Counted from the stretch's first letter, positions 18,140 to 27,716 are shown. The stretch is DNA of 64,000 nucleotides from Bacillus sp. 1780r2a1 (GCA_024134725.1 CP099863.1:2475501-2539500), one strand, 5' to 3'. Program-made: numbers and translations. Notes: a model not told the origin generated them from the sequence alone.

Positions 18140-19270
18140 TTATAACCGACTCTTTGTTGTTTCGTATTCATATAAATGAAACCGGTTCGCCAGCACATCT
18201 GAAACGGAATACTCAATGCTTTCAATGTACTCATCCATTCTTCGTAGTAGCCGGTTGCGCTGCACATCATTTTCAAGTACTTTCACCAACTGCTCTTCAA
18301 GCAGATAGGCTTTATCCAGAGGCATTAATAAGCCTTTTCTTTTTAACGTTTGAATATTAATTTGTTCTTGCCCTGGAAGTGAAGAGTGAATAAAAATAGG
18401 TAGGCGTTTACGTAAGGCTTCACTAATCGTAACACCGCCTGCTTTTGTCACAACTGCACTAGCTTGTTCATATAAGCTATTCATTTGCTCTCTGCACGCA
18501 ATATAAGGAAGAGGTGTAATGCTTGGATGATTTAACATTACCAACTCTTGAAATAGCTTTTTGTTGTTTCCACACAGCACTACGTATCGGTAAATACTAT
18601 CGTAGGGAACGGAGCGAAGCATTTGTTTTACATTGCCAAGCCCTGCATTCCCTCCAGCTATTAGAATCGTTCGTTCAGACCTTGAATCTATTCGTTTATT
18701 TTTAAAAGCAGCATGAACAGGAATTCCAGTGACATAAATATTGTGAGTAGGCACATTATGAATACTTTCTAAAAAGTTTTTTGTCTCCTTATCAGGTACG
18801 CAGTGAATATCCACGCCACTTTTTCCCCATACATCGCTTACTAAAAAATCAGTATAAATATTAACAACGGGTGTATTAATAATGCCTTTTTCTTTTAACC
18901 CACTGATGACGCGCGAAGGAAAGCTATGAGTACAAACAATAACGTCTGGTTTTTCTGCTTCAATTAAACGCTTCATGTTATATTCAATAATTGGCCAGCT
19001 TTTAACAACAAAATCATCACACGTATGATTTTCCTCTTTATAAACGTGCCCGTGATAAAATTTTTCAAACTGCCTTGGAAACATAGAGATCCATTTCATA
19101 TATAGAGATGATATTAATTGCTCAAGAGGTTTGCTCCAATAACTTAAACAATCAATCTTTTTCACTGAAATTTGCTTATAATTTGCCACCAGCATTTCCA
19201 TTACAGCGTCTGCCACCTGATGATGTCCAGATGCCATCTTAAACAAGGGCAAAAATAAAATCTTTTTCAT
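18140..19270 (-). CDS. UgtP/MGDG synthase-like glycosyltransferase (GT28)
   Basis: A 376-residue GT-B glycosyltransferase. The N-terminal domain has ASGHHQVADAV (about residue 13) and CTHSFPSRV (about 113), and the C-terminal nucleotide-sugar domain has ILIAGGNAGLGNVKQML and TKAGGVTISEAL (about 270). Relatives transfer glucose or galactose to diacylglycerol (UgtP) or act like MurG. The ATG overlaps the DedA stop by one base (TGATG) with GGGAG upstream. It is the last gene of a deacetylase-DedA-glycosyltransferase operon, suggesting envelope glycolipid work. The acceptor is unknown. Confidence 0.85.
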   Translation of the reverse strand: MKKILFLPLFKMASGHHQVADAVMEMLVANYKQISVKKIDCLSYWSKPLEQLISSLYMKWISMFPRQFEKFYHGHVYKEENHTCDDFVVKSWPIIEYNMKRLIEAEKPDVIVCTHSFPSRVISGLKEKGIINTPVVNIYTDFLVSDVWGKSGVDIHCVPDKETKNFLESIHNVPTHNIYVTGIPVHAAFKNKRIDSRSERTILIAGGNAGLGNVKQMLRSVPYDSIYRYVVLCGNNKKLFQELVMLNHPSITPLPYIACREQMNSLYEQASAVVTKAGGVTISEALRKRLPIFIHSSLPGQEQINIQTLKRKGLLMPLDKAYLLEEQLVKVLENDVQRNRLLRRMDEYIESIEYSVSDVLANRFHLYEYETTKSRL

Positions 19271-19863
19271 CAATGATCACTCCCTTTAAAGCGGGTGTTT
19301 CGCTTTTTTCGCAGCTGTAGCATAACGTAAACAACAAAAAATAAAATGGCTCCTCCAACAATAATTGAAATATGAACCTGATCTCCAACAAAATAACCTA
19401 ACAATAAAAAAGATAGCACCCATACAATTCCGCCTATTAGCGAAAAACAAACATATAATAAAAAAGGATAATGACTAATTCCTGCAAGGTACGGGCTAAT
19501 TTGACGAAGACCAGGAACAAACAAGCCAAATAAAATTGTCCACTTCCCATGTCTATGAAACTTCTCACGAGCAGCTTTTAATTTAGGTTCAGTTAATCCC
19601 ACATACTTTCCATACTTACTAAAAAAGGGAACGCCTGCATACCTGCCGAGTAAATAAGCAACCAGCATTCCAATAATAACACCTAAGCAAGCATAGATTG
19701 TTGATGAATATAAAAGCAGCTGTCCTTTTGCAATAAACATTCCAAGAATAATTAAAAATGACTCTTCAGGCGCTGGAATTCCAACAATCCCGCAAAATAA
19801 AATTAAAAATATTGTAATATAACCGAATGCATTAATATAATGCGACACCATTGTTAATTCCAC
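19270..19863 (-). CDS. DedA-family membrane protein
   Basis: A 197-residue protein with the DedA (SNARE-associated) core: a re-entrant segment with GIPAPEESFLIILG (about residue 28), GRYAGVPFFSKYGKYVG (about 73) and FGLFVPGLRQISPYLAG (about 112) containing the conserved arginine. DedA proteins act in lipid flipping, including undecaprenyl-phosphate recycling and proton-coupled homeostasis. The first usable start is GTG, inside the last codons of the deacetylase gene (10-nt overlap). It sits between a polysaccharide deacetylase and a lipid glycosyltransferase. Confidence 0.88.
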   Translation of the reverse strand: MELTMVSHYINAFGYITIFLILFCGIVGIPAPEESFLIILGMFIAKGQLLLYSSTIYACLGVIIGMLVAYLLGRYAGVPFFSKYGKYVGLTEPKLKAAREKFHRHGKWTILFGLFVPGLRQISPYLAGISHYPFLLYVCFSLIGGIVWVLSFLLLGYFVGDQVHISIIVGGAILFFVVYVMLQLRKKRNTRFKGSDH

Positions 19864-20588
19864 GTGCTTGTTCCTTCCTTTTTTAATTCAGAGAGTGTTT
19901 TACTATTCATCTGGCGCTGCTTAGCATACGGAATGAATTCTCTTAAAGCGCCTATTGTCTGCTCTGGTGCTCTTTCATCTGCTCCTTTTGTTTCTCCATT
20001 ATCATGCAACACATAGATTGCGCCACGCTTTAACTTACTCTTCATTTCAGCTTCTAATGCTTTTTTTGTTTTCTTAAGCGACCAATCTCCAAATATATTA
20101 GACCAAATAATTGTATGGTAAGGTTTTGCACACCAAACACTAAATAAATTTAAATGTCCCCAAGGAGGGCGATAAAATATAGGTTCTACGCCCGTTGCTT
20201 CTATAATAGCCTCCTTACACATTTGAATTTCTTTCTTTAATTGGCCTGGTGTTAAGAACCACGCGCTAACATGCTTATGATGATGAATACCAACTTCATG
20301 CCCTTCTGCTACCATTCTTTTTAACAAATCCGGCCGTTCATTTGCGATTGTCCCAACTACAAAAAAAGTTGCTTTCATCTCATGCTCTTTTAATAAATTC
20401 AGAATTTGCGCAGTATATTCTCTATGCGGTCCATCATCAAATGTTAAAGCAAATGATTGAGTTTGTTTTAAGTGCGTACATACGCGAGGGTGAAACCAGC
20501 GATACAAATAAGTCGGTAGTACTGCGTACAACAGCCAGAAGCAGCTAACTACTAACAAAACAAACAAAAGCCATTTTATTACAATCAT
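19854..20588 (-). CDS. Polysaccharide deacetylase (NodB domain), membrane-anchored
   Basis: A 244-residue protein with one N-terminal membrane helix (about residues 4-28) and a NodB domain outside. Catalytic and metal motifs are TFDDGP (about 49), HEVGIHHHKH (about 98; H-x3-H metal ligands) and RPPWGHLN (about 140). Relatives remove N-acetyl groups from peptidoglycan or other surface glycans. It opens a three-gene envelope operon. The substrate is not evident. Confidence 0.9.
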   Translation of the reverse strand: MIVIKWLLFVLLVVSCFWLLYAVLPTYLYRWFHPRVCTHLKQTQSFALTFDDGPHREYTAQILNLLKEHEMKATFFVVGTIANERPDLLKRMVAEGHEVGIHHHKHVSAWFLTPGQLKKEIQMCKEAIIEATGVEPIFYRPPWGHLNLFSVWCAKPYHTIIWSNIFGDWSLKKTKKALEAEMKSKLKRGAIYVLHDNGETKGADERAPEQTIGALREFIPYAKQRQMNSKTLSELKKEGTSTWN

Positions 20589-20700
20589 TCCAAATTACCT
20601 CATCTTTAATATTCTTTCATTATAACGTTTTTCTAAGCCTTTTGTTTCATTTTTTAAACATTTTAATCCTAACAAGCCTGATGGCACCGCGCAACTATAA

Positions 20701-20974
20701 AAAGAGAATGGAACATAAAATAATTCCCTCGATAAGAAGAACCATGACGTTTCTTCAATGGTTAGGTTGAAAAACGCATTCGTTTCATTGCTTTATAAAC
20801 ACTCGCTCCCTACCGAGAGAAATCTAATCCTCTATTTCTTGGGAAAATTGAGTGTCCTACGCTCCATTCTTCTCTTTTTTTAAACCAATTAAAAAATATC
20901 CGAACGCTTACAAGCTAACTCGCAAGCGTTCGGATAGATCATTAGCTGAAATGCTTATGTCTCAGCCTCTTGTC
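20701..20974 (-). repeat. Dispersed intergenic repeat element, copy B
   Basis: It starts AAAGAGAATGGAACATAA and ends TTATGTCTCAGCCTCTT, which are imperfect inverted termini. Read on the reverse strand it begins only about 5 bp after the stop codon of the MhqD-like gene: GAGGCTGAGACATAAG, then a hairpin, then a T-run. The reverse complement of its right 80 bp aligns closely with the left end of copy C. The central part has a CACTCGCTCCCTACCG-like segment similar in position to copy A. Confidence 0.75.
20897..20936 (-). terminator. Terminator hairpin of repeat copy B
   Basis: TATCCGAACGCTT and AAGCGTTCGGATA form a perfect 13-bp stem followed on the reverse strand by TTTTTTAAT. It would end transcripts of the MhqD-like gene. 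Confidence 0.75.
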
Positions 20975-20976
20975 AT

Positions 20977-21591
20977 TTATTTGTTTCCATAAATACGTTC
21001 GTACCATGTTTTGGCTGCTTCTACTTCTGTTCGCGTAAGCTGATGACCAAAAGATTCCCAGTGAACGTCAACGGTAGCTTCTGCACCCTGAAGCAGTGTT
21101 GTTAATTCTTTCGTCTCATCCGCTGGGCAAATTGGGTCGTTTATTCCTGCACCAATAAAAATTGGAATACCTTGTGCATTAGGTACTTCAATATCTCTTC
21201 TTGGTACCATCGGATGAAAAAGTATTGCGCCTTTTAATGATTGTTCATAGTGAAACAGTAGGCTTCCTGCAATGTTAGCGCCATTTGAATAACCGATTGC
21301 TACTATATTTTCCCGATTAAAGGCATACTTTTCAGCTGCTTCTCCTAAGAAATCATTTAGTTCTTTTGTTCGAATTGCTAAATCTTCTAAATCAAAAATA
21401 CCCTCTCTTAAACGCTTAAAAAATCTCGGCATCCCCTGTTCTAACACGTTACCTCTAACCGATAGCACAGATGCTGTTGGATCAATCATTTCTGCAATCG
21501 GCAACAAATCCTCTTCTGTTCCACCCGTTCCGTGAAGCATTAGCAAAACTGGCTTTTCACTATTTGTTCCTTGCTTAAAAATATGTTTCAT
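20977..21591 (-). CDS. Alpha/beta hydrolase, MhqD-like carboxylesterase
   Basis: A 204-residue serine hydrolase with oxyanion motif MLHGTGGTEED (about residue 18), nucleophile elbow GYSNGAN (about 110), acid GAGINDPICP (about 150) and catalytic histidine FGHQLT (about 183). The start at 21591 is chosen because GAGGAG lies 10 nt upstream; an ATG seven codons earlier would overlap that site. MhqD-type enzymes belong to the quinone/catechol stress regulon of B. subtilis. An MhqR-like palindrome in the promoter supports this. Confidence 0.85.
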   Translation of the reverse strand: MKHIFKQGTNSEKPVLLMLHGTGGTEEDLLPIAEMIDPTASVLSVRGNVLEQGMPRFFKRLREGIFDLEDLAIRTKELNDFLGEAAEKYAFNRENIVAIGYSNGANIAGSLLFHYEQSLKGAILFHPMVPRRDIEVPNAQGIPIFIGAGINDPICPADETKELTTLLQGAEATVDVHWESFGHQLTRTEVEAAKTWYERIYGNK

Positions 21592-21617
21592 CTTTTTCTC
21601 ACTCCTCTGCATATTAA

Positions 21618-21635
21618 TATCTCGAATTAAAGATA
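21618..21635. promoter_or_regulatory. MhqR-type operator
   Basis: TATCTCGAATTAAAGATA closely matches the remembered MhqR box TATCTCGAATTCGAGATA (16 of 18 positions). It lies between the predicted -10 box and the start codon of the MhqD-like gene, where bound repressor would block initiation. Confidence 0.6.
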
Positions 21636-21641
21636 TTTATT

Positions 21642-21669
21642 ATTATACGAACTCTTCATATAATTGTAA
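21642..21669 (-). promoter_or_regulatory. Predicted promoter of the MhqD-like gene
   Basis: On the reverse strand TTACAA and TATAAT are 16 bp apart, directly upstream of the MhqR-like palindrome. Confidence 0.5.
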
Positions 21670-22389
21670 AGTTACGGCTTCTTGAATGGTTTTAAATAAA
21701 TTGAACATACTAACAAGCATTTAAACCAGGAAATCCTTGTCCATGTCAACTAAACGACAAACACTGAGTAGTCCATACATTGCATGACCAATTATTCAAC
21801 ACAAGATTTCTCCTTATCAATTAGTTTTACTGTTGCTCAACATTACGCATTTTTTTGTAATAATCTCCCTTTATCTTGTTAATATTTTCTATATTGTACC
21901 GATAGTAGTAAATGACCTAGTGTTGAAAGATTACTTTTAGCACTTAAAATAACGCACGAAGAAGGATTCCCCAGCGTGTCGTATATTGCTTTATTTGACA
22001 AACCAAGATTTATGGGTACACTAAATGCAAGATGTATCCGTCTTGTTTAAGCTTTTTGTAAATGAGAAAATTTCAACTTCTTTTGTTGCAGAAGGTTGTA
22101 CTACAACAAGACTACGTTGCTAGGTATAATTCATTTCTTCAAAAGTGCGCGTAATGTTCATATCAGGTGCAAACCAACCTTAATACTTTAAAAGCATAGC
22201 TAGTTAAACTATCTAGTGAAACAAGCAAACACCGTTGTCAATAAGCTACATAAAGGACATGCACTGATTGAAGGTTATTAAAAAAAGCCTTTATCTTCAC
22301 GCTTGCACTCTATGTGCTAACTTATCAAAAGGATAGAAATTAATCTATGTTATTGAACACGGAATTATTAATTAGTGGAGTGAGAAACC
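21670..22389. other. Long intergenic region with no recognised gene
   Basis: About 700 bp separate the MhqD-like and PBP genes. All six frames are broken by stops. A few short open stretches (for example forward near 21970-22050 and 22025-22125) could be remnants of a decayed gene, but I recognise none and see no ribosome binding site before them. Confidence 0.5.
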
Positions 22390-24174
22390 ATGAGAAAATT
22401 TATTCTCGCTGTTTTAACCGTTGTCCTAGTAATCCTTCTAGGTGTTACTTATGTGTTAAAGCAATTTGAACAAACAGCTAGCTTATCATACAGCAAGCTG
22501 CAAGCTGTGCAGAGCACTGTCATTTACGATAAAAACAATCGACCGCTTGATGAATTATATAAGACGGTCCCGAGACAAAATGTATCCATCGATGAAGTGC
22601 CTGACCATGTCAAAATGGCATTTGTGGCAACAGAGGATCGCCGCTTTTACAATCATTTTGGAATCGACATGCAGGGAATTGCTCGTGCTATGTTTAAAAA
22701 CGTCATTACAATGAGCAAGGCTGAGGGTGCAAGTACCATTACCCAACAGCTTGCACGAAACTTATACCTCTCTAACGATAAAACGTTTAAGCGCAAGTTT
22801 GACGAAATGTTTTTATCAGTTGGACTGGAAAAGCAGTTTTCAAAAGATCAAATTCTAGAACTATATATGAATCAAATCTATTTTGGTAGCGGCGTATACG
22901 GTATTGGGGCCGCATCTCAGCTGTACTTTAACAAAGATGTCTCCCAATTAAGCGTTGGCGAAGCGGCTCTGCTAGCTGGACTTCCAAAAGCACCAAGCAC
23001 ATACTCACCTGCTAGTAGTACAGAAGAAGCAACCAAGCGCCGAAATGTAGTTCTTCAGCTCATGTTAGACCAAGAAGTCATTACGCAAGATGAGTATAAT
23101 CAAGCTATCAACGAACGAGTTGTCAAACCAGACGTAACGTTTAAGCAACGAAATAGTCATCAAGCTTTTGTAGACTATGTTGTCCGTGAAGCTGAGAAAA
23201 CATATGGTGTTACCGCTGAAGATTTATACAAAGGTGGATATGAAATCTATACTGATTTTGACCCACTTCTTCAGGAATCCATTAATCGCTCTGTAACTAA
23301 TCACGTGTTTGCAGACGATACGGCATCACACAAAGTAGAAGTTGGAATCGCGGCTATCAATCCAAAAACAGGCGGTGTATCAGCCATTTACGGCGGCCGA
23401 AATTATCAAACAAACGGACTAAACCGAGCTACAACCGGTTATCAGCCTGGATCAGCTATTAAACCACTTGCAGTATATGGCCCTGCTCTTGAAACTGGTG
23501 ACTACAGTCCAACAACTACTCTTGTGGATGAGCCGGTAGATTTTAGCGGCTATAAGCCTCAAAACGCAAACGGTCGCTATCTGGGAGAAATACCAATGCG
23601 AGAAGCCATTGCTCGCTCAGTCAACACAACAGCTGTATCGCTTTTAAACGAAATTGGCTTTAGAGATTCATTTAACTTTATGGAAAAGGCAGGCCTTCCA
23701 TTAACTGATGAAGACCGCAACCTATCGCTAGCTTTAGGAGGAACTACAACAACATTCTCTCCTCTTCAATTAGCACAAGGCTACTCCGTCTTTGCGAACG
23801 AGGGTAAAGCTACAAAGCCTTATGCGATTAAGAAAATTCAAATGCGCGGTGGCGAAGAGCAAGAGCCGGAAATTGAAACAGAAGAAGTAATGAGTCCACA
23901 AAATGCTGATACAATGACGTCTATGCTAGAAGACGTTATTGAAAAAAGCTATGGTACAGGAGCTAACGCTCGTTCTTCTAAAGATGCAGCTGGTAAAACT
24001 GGCACAACCCAAGATTATGGAGATGCTTGGTTTGTTGGCTATACAGACGATGCCGTCATCTCTATTCATACAGGGTTTGAAAAACAGGAAACTGATGAAA
24101 AAAGAAAGAAACTGACCAGTGGTGGTGGCGAAGACCCTGCTACATTATTTAAATCCATTATGAATAGTTGGTAA
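22390..24174 (+). CDS. Class A penicillin-binding protein (PBP1A family)
   Basis: A 594-residue bifunctional peptidoglycan synthase. It has an N-terminal membrane anchor (residues about 4-25), a GT51 glycosyltransferase domain (ATEDRRFYNHFGID at about 75, GASTITQQLARNLYL at about 107), and a transpeptidase domain with SxxK PGSAIKP (about 357), SxN RSVNTT (about 412) and KTGTT (about 538). It is shorter than the roughly 900-residue PonA type and lacks the extended C-terminal tail, fitting the PbpG/PbpF-size class. It is a single gene ending in a strong terminator. Confidence 0.93.
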   Translation: MRKFILAVLTVVLVILLGVTYVLKQFEQTASLSYSKLQAVQSTVIYDKNNRPLDELYKTVPRQNVSIDEVPDHVKMAFVATEDRRFYNHFGIDMQGIARAMFKNVITMSKAEGASTITQQLARNLYLSNDKTFKRKFDEMFLSVGLEKQFSKDQILELYMNQIYFGSGVYGIGAASQLYFNKDVSQLSVGEAALLAGLPKAPSTYSPASSTEEATKRRNVVLQLMLDQEVITQDEYNQAINERVVKPDVTFKQRNSHQAFVDYVVREAEKTYGVTAEDLYKGGYEIYTDFDPLLQESINRSVTNHVFADDTASHKVEVGIAAINPKTGGVSAIYGGRNYQTNGLNRATTGYQPGSAIKPLAVYGPALETGDYSPTTTLVDEPVDFSGYKPQNANGRYLGEIPMREAIARSVNTTAVSLLNEIGFRDSFNFMEKAGLPLTDEDRNLSLALGGTTTTFSPLQLAQGYSVFANEGKATKPYAIKKIQMRGGEEQEPEIETEEVMSPQNADTMTSMLEDVIEKSYGTGANARSSKDAAGKTGTTQDYGDAWFVGYTDDAVISIHTGFEKQETDEKRKKLTSGGGEDPATLFKSIMNSW

Positions 24175-24177
24175 ATC

Positions 24178-24213
24178 AAAAGCGGAAAGCATCTATTGCT
24201 TTCCGCTTTTTTT
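24178..24213. terminator. Bidirectional terminator between the PBP and flippase genes
   Basis: AAAAGCGGAAAGCA and TGCTTTCCGCTTTT pair around a 5-nt loop, with T-runs on both strands, between convergent genes. Confidence 0.85.
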
Positions 24214-25543
24214 ATAGAACTGTCTTATGCTTCTTAAGAGAAAAAAACGAAACGTTAATAACTCGACAAATTGTGACGTAGTGTAAAAGCGTCAATACAA
24301 CGATACCAGCATTCATACCGATAATAATTCCTGTCATACCAATGGTTGGCTGTGAACCGAGTACGAACATAAGTGAAAAGGAAACAACGTGAGACCAAAT
24401 CGTATGAAACAGCGCATCTTTTACGTAGCCTAATCCAATTAAGTAAGCTTGAAGCGGGATTGCAAAGAAATGAAAGAGAAAATATGGCCACAGTGCCTGT
24501 AAATAAAAAACGGCTTCTGTAGAATGAAAGAATAAGCTTGTTAGCGGCTCTGCAAAAATATACATAGCCAAAATAGATGGAATACCGTAAATAAATGTAA
24601 GCTGCATACTTTGAAGAAGAAGCTTTTGTAATTGTTTTTCTTGATCTTTTGCATGGGCTTCAGACACGGCAGGAATAAGAGCTACTAAAAGAGAATGAGC
24701 AAAAAATGCTGGAAAAAATCCAATGCTCATTGCAACTCCTGTAAGCATTCCAAAGTGCTGCGTTGCACCGCTAAGCGTCATGCCTGACAGAATAAGAGCA
24801 TGCTTAATGAGAAATGGCTGGATAGCATTACAAACCGCATTAAACAACCGTAAACCAGTTGTCGGCAAAGAGACGCTCAACAGCTTCTTTCGTACATCTT
24901 GAGGTGTTAATAGCGCTCTATGCCCTCTTGTGATAACGTTCAATTGAGTCACATATGTGATAAAAAAGTAAAGTAAGATAACAGCTTCTGTTCCAATTAG
25001 GGTACAGATAGCGATGAAAAGAGAGGTCTTTACATCCGTGAACTGAAACATCTGAAAGATAACAAATAGAATTGTTAATTGAAAAGCTTTTCGGATAAAG
25101 TTTGAGACCGCAATGGTTGACATATTATTTTTCCCCGTAAAATATCCCCTCAGTACGGCTGAAAACGATACAATTGGAATGAAGATTAATACAACCCACT
25201 TTAAGTAAGGATGATAATGAGTAAAGAAAGGAAAAAGCGAAACAACGCCAAACGTCACGAAAAAAAGAACAAGACTTAATACCGTTGCAAATGTGATGGC
25301 ATGCTTCATCATATTGCGATGCTCTTGTCTATTGTGCTCTGCAATAAATTTTGAAATAGAAATAGGTAGCTCTAAGTTGGCTACGGTGGCAACAAGAAAA
25401 ATAATGGGCAGAACCGTCATATACATCCCCATTCCTTCTTTGCCAAGCTCTCGTGCTAATACCATATTTACTAAAAATTCAATCAGCTCGCCTGCAAAGG
25501 CAGCTCCTGCTAAGATAAATGTTCCTTTTAGAAAAGTGTTCAT
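24212..25543 (-). CDS. SpoVB/YkvU-like polysaccharide flippase (MOP superfamily)
   Basis: A 443-residue protein with about 12-14 membrane helices, of the oligosaccharide flippase/MATE-like group. The opening FLKGTFILAGAAFAGELIEFLVN resembles SpoVB and YkvU, and ELPISISKFIAEHN (about residue 60) is typical. SpoVB-type proteins act in spore cortex assembly and lipid-linked precursor handling. Its length of 443 fits YkvU better than SpoVB (about 518). A GAGGAG site precedes the ATG. A sporulation role is inferred from the family. Confidence 0.82.
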   Translation of the reverse strand: MNTFLKGTFILAGAAFAGELIEFLVNMVLARELGKEGMGMYMTVLPIIFLVATVANLELPISISKFIAEHNRQEHRNMMKHAITFATVLSLVLFFVTFGVVSLFPFFTHYHPYLKWVVLIFIPIVSFSAVLRGYFTGKNNMSTIAVSNFIRKAFQLTILFVIFQMFQFTDVKTSLFIAICTLIGTEAVILLYFFITYVTQLNVITRGHRALLTPQDVRKKLLSVSLPTTGLRLFNAVCNAIQPFLIKHALILSGMTLSGATQHFGMLTGVAMSIGFFPAFFAHSLLVALIPAVSEAHAKDQEKQLQKLLLQSMQLTFIYGIPSILAMYIFAEPLTSLFFHSTEAVFYLQALWPYFLFHFFAIPLQAYLIGLGYVKDALFHTIWSHVVSFSLMFVLGSQPTIGMTGIIIGMNAGIVVLTLLHYVTICRVINVSFFSLKKHKTVL

Positions 25544-25805
25544 CTACTAATCTCCTCAATTCTTGTCCTACATACATGTATGACAACAATCTAATTATCA
25601 ATTTCTCTACTCAATCTCCCTATACTTTGTCCTACTTTCATGTTATGTTCACCTTATGAAAAATAGAGCAATTTTATACCTGTTTAACACAGAGCATTCC
25701 ATTTTCGTAAATTAATCATTGCAAGAAAAGAACAAAGTAGGTTAAAATTTTTCCAGATTCATATTTTTAGCGACCACCTTCTCTTAGGTGAAAGGAGAAA
25801 GAGCT

Positions 25806-26717
25806 ATGACAACGATGACAACAATAAACTTACCATCAAAGCAAGAACGCCATAAATTATTCGGTTCAGTAGAACCCGGCCCAAAAACAAAGCCTACTAA
25901 AAAAGAAGAAATGGCTGATCTACAAAATAAAAAGAAAGATTTTTTATTTGATATTCAAGCGGTTGGTGTTTCCAACGTTAAAATACCTGTAACCATATTT
26001 GCACCAAGTGGAGCTACGCCTACAATTGCTACTTTCACTCTCACTTCTTCTATTCCAAAGGATTCAAAAGGAACAAACATGAGTCGCTTTACGGAACTTT
26101 TAGAAGAGTATCGCAAGCGCGGTGAGTTGAACTTAACGTTCGCTGCACTAACTTCATTTGTAGAGGAGCTCTCTGAGCGCCTACGTATTCCCGATGCTAA
26201 AGTAGAGATTGCATTCCCTTGGTTTTATGACCAAGCAGCACCTTCTTCAGGATTATCAGGTCTTAATCATTCTGAAGCTCGCCTAAAAGTTGCTTACACA
26301 AAAGAAGCTGGTGTAACGTTTGAAGCTGGATTAACAGCTGTTGTAAAAACGCTATGTCCTTGTTCAAAAGAAATCAGTGAATATAGCGCTCATAACCAGC
26401 GTGGTTACGTATCCGTAGATGTTCGTTTAGCTGCTTCAATCAATGATGATATTGACTGGAAGCATGCTTTACTAGAAGCCATTGAATCAAATGCAAGTGC
26501 TAAAATTCATCCGATTCTTAAACGTCCAGATGAAAAAATGGTTACTGAACAAGCGTATGAAAATCCACGATTTGTGGAAGATATGGTCCGCTTAGTAGCT
26601 GCTGATTTATACGAGTATTCATTCGTAGAAGCCTTCACTGTGTCCTGTCGTAATGAAGAGTCCATTCACTTACACGATGCTGTTGCAACCATTACTTTTG
26701 ATAAACATTCAGAGTAA
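25806..26717 (+). CDS. folE2: GTP cyclohydrolase FolE2 (type IB)
   Basis: A 303-residue enzyme that makes dihydroneopterin triphosphate from GTP for folate synthesis. The signature TLCPCSKEISEYSAHNQRG (about residue 180) contains the family's catalytic cysteine. The ATG at 25806 is chosen because AAAGGAG precedes it; a GTG-initiated frame six codons earlier contains that site. FolE2 enzymes often replace zinc-dependent FolE and are commonly Zur-controlled; I found no convincing Zur box directly upstream, although one lies 3 kb away. Repeat copy C starts 4 bp after the stop. Confidence 0.93.
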   Translation: MTTMTTINLPSKQERHKLFGSVEPGPKTKPTKKEEMADLQNKKKDFLFDIQAVGVSNVKIPVTIFAPSGATPTIATFTLTSSIPKDSKGTNMSRFTELLEEYRKRGELNLTFAALTSFVEELSERLRIPDAKVEIAFPWFYDQAAPSSGLSGLNHSEARLKVAYTKEAGVTFEAGLTAVVKTLCPCSKEISEYSAHNQRGYVSVDVRLAASINDDIDWKHALLEAIESNASAKIHPILKRPDEKMVTEQAYENPRFVEDMVRLVAADLYEYSFVEAFTVSCRNEESIHLHDAVATITFDKHSE

Positions 26718-26721
26718 TTAA

Positions 26722-26932
26722 TGAGAACGGGACATAAGTATTTTAGCCAATGATCTATCCGAACTGTTGAAAGTTAACTCTTTTCGATAGTTCGGATATT
26801 TTTATTAATCGAAAAGGGCATAAGACACGTGACCCCTGTAGGCAATAGAAGAATGCACATATCTCCCGCACAGTGGAGAGAAACTTTGATTTTAACCTAA
26901 CAATTTTAAAACCTTCATGTCTCAGCCCCTTC
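26722..26932 (+). repeat. Dispersed intergenic repeat element, copy C
   Basis: It begins right after folE2 with ATGAGAACGGGACATAAG, continues through TTTTAGCCAATGATC into a hairpin and T-run, and ends TTCATGTCTCAGCCCCTT. The first 80 bp match the reverse complement of the right end of copy B almost base for base outside the stem. It is oriented with the upstream gene, like the other copies. Confidence 0.75.
26756..26805 (+). terminator. Terminator hairpin of repeat copy C
   Basis: TATCCGAACT pairs with AGTTCGGATA, followed by TTTTTATT. It lies about 40 bp after the folE2 stop and would end its transcript. Confidence 0.7.
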
Positions 26933-27035
26933 ATTTATGTAGAATAAAAAGAATGGTGACAAAAGTTCACTTATGCCTCACATATTTCCGATATACTAGA
27001 AAAAGAACTTAAAAATGAGAAAGGGCATGATGAAA

Positions 27036-27716
27036 ATGCAAAAGCCAACTATATTAATTGTTGATGATGAACAACAAATGCGACATTTAATCCAGCTATC
27101 CCTTCAACGCGAAGGCTATATGTGCCTAGAGGCTTCAAACGGAGAAGAAGCGCTAGATGAATTAGCTCATATGCTTCCTTCCCTTATTCTTATTGATGTA
27201 ATGATGCCAATTATGGACGGATTTACGTTAGCTGAAAGGATACGCAGCGTCCATCCATCGATTCCCATTATCTTTTTGACTGCGCGTGGTGATGAATTAG
27301 ATCGCATACACGGATTAAAAATTGGAGGGGACGACTACATTGTTAAGCCGTTTAGTAACGGTGAATTAATAGCACGTATTGAAGCTGTTCTTCGTCGCAC
27401 AACTGCACTTCCACGTTCAGTTGAAGTTTATCAGCATTTTGGACATGTAAAAATTAACAAGCTTGGTCGAACCGTATATGTAAACGATGAAGCTATATCG
27501 TTGACCTTAAAAGAATATGAACTACTCATCTATTTATGTAATCACCTTGGACGAGTTTTCACGCGCGAACAGCTTTTACATCAAATTTGGGGGATTGATT
27601 ACATCGGAAGTGAACGGACAGTTGATACTCATATCAAAACGTTGCGTTTAAAGTTAAAAGCAGGAGGCGACCTAATTCAAACGGTTTGGGGTATTGGGTA
27701 TAAAGCGGAGGCATGA
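27036..27716 (+). CDS. OmpR/PhoB-family response regulator
   Basis: A two-component response regulator of about 226 residues. The receiver domain has acidic pocket DDE (about residue 10), phospho-acceptor aspartate in LILIDVMMPIMDG (about 53) and KPF (about 104). The C-terminal winged helix includes LTLKEYELLIYLCNHLGRVFTREQLLHQIWG. Several in-frame ATGs exist from 27015; 27036 is preferred because AGAAAGGG lies 10 nt before it. It overlaps the kinase gene by ATGA. No closer name can be given. Confidence 0.9.
   Translation: MQKPTILIVDDEQQMRHLIQLSLQREGYMCLEASNGEEALDELAHMLPSLILIDVMMPIMDGFTLAERIRSVHPSIPIIFLTARGDELDRIHGLKIGGDDYIVKPFSNGELIARIEAVLRRTTALPRSVEVYQHFGHVKINKLGRTVYVNDEAISLTLKEYELLIYLCNHLGRVFTREQLLHQIWGIDYIGSERTVDTHIKTLRLKLKAGGDLIQTVWGIGYKAEA

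Noticed and set aside
25690-25715. Possible Zur box upstream of folE2
   Set aside because: TTTTCGTAAATTAATCATTGC matches only about 8 of 20 positions and is not palindromic enough.
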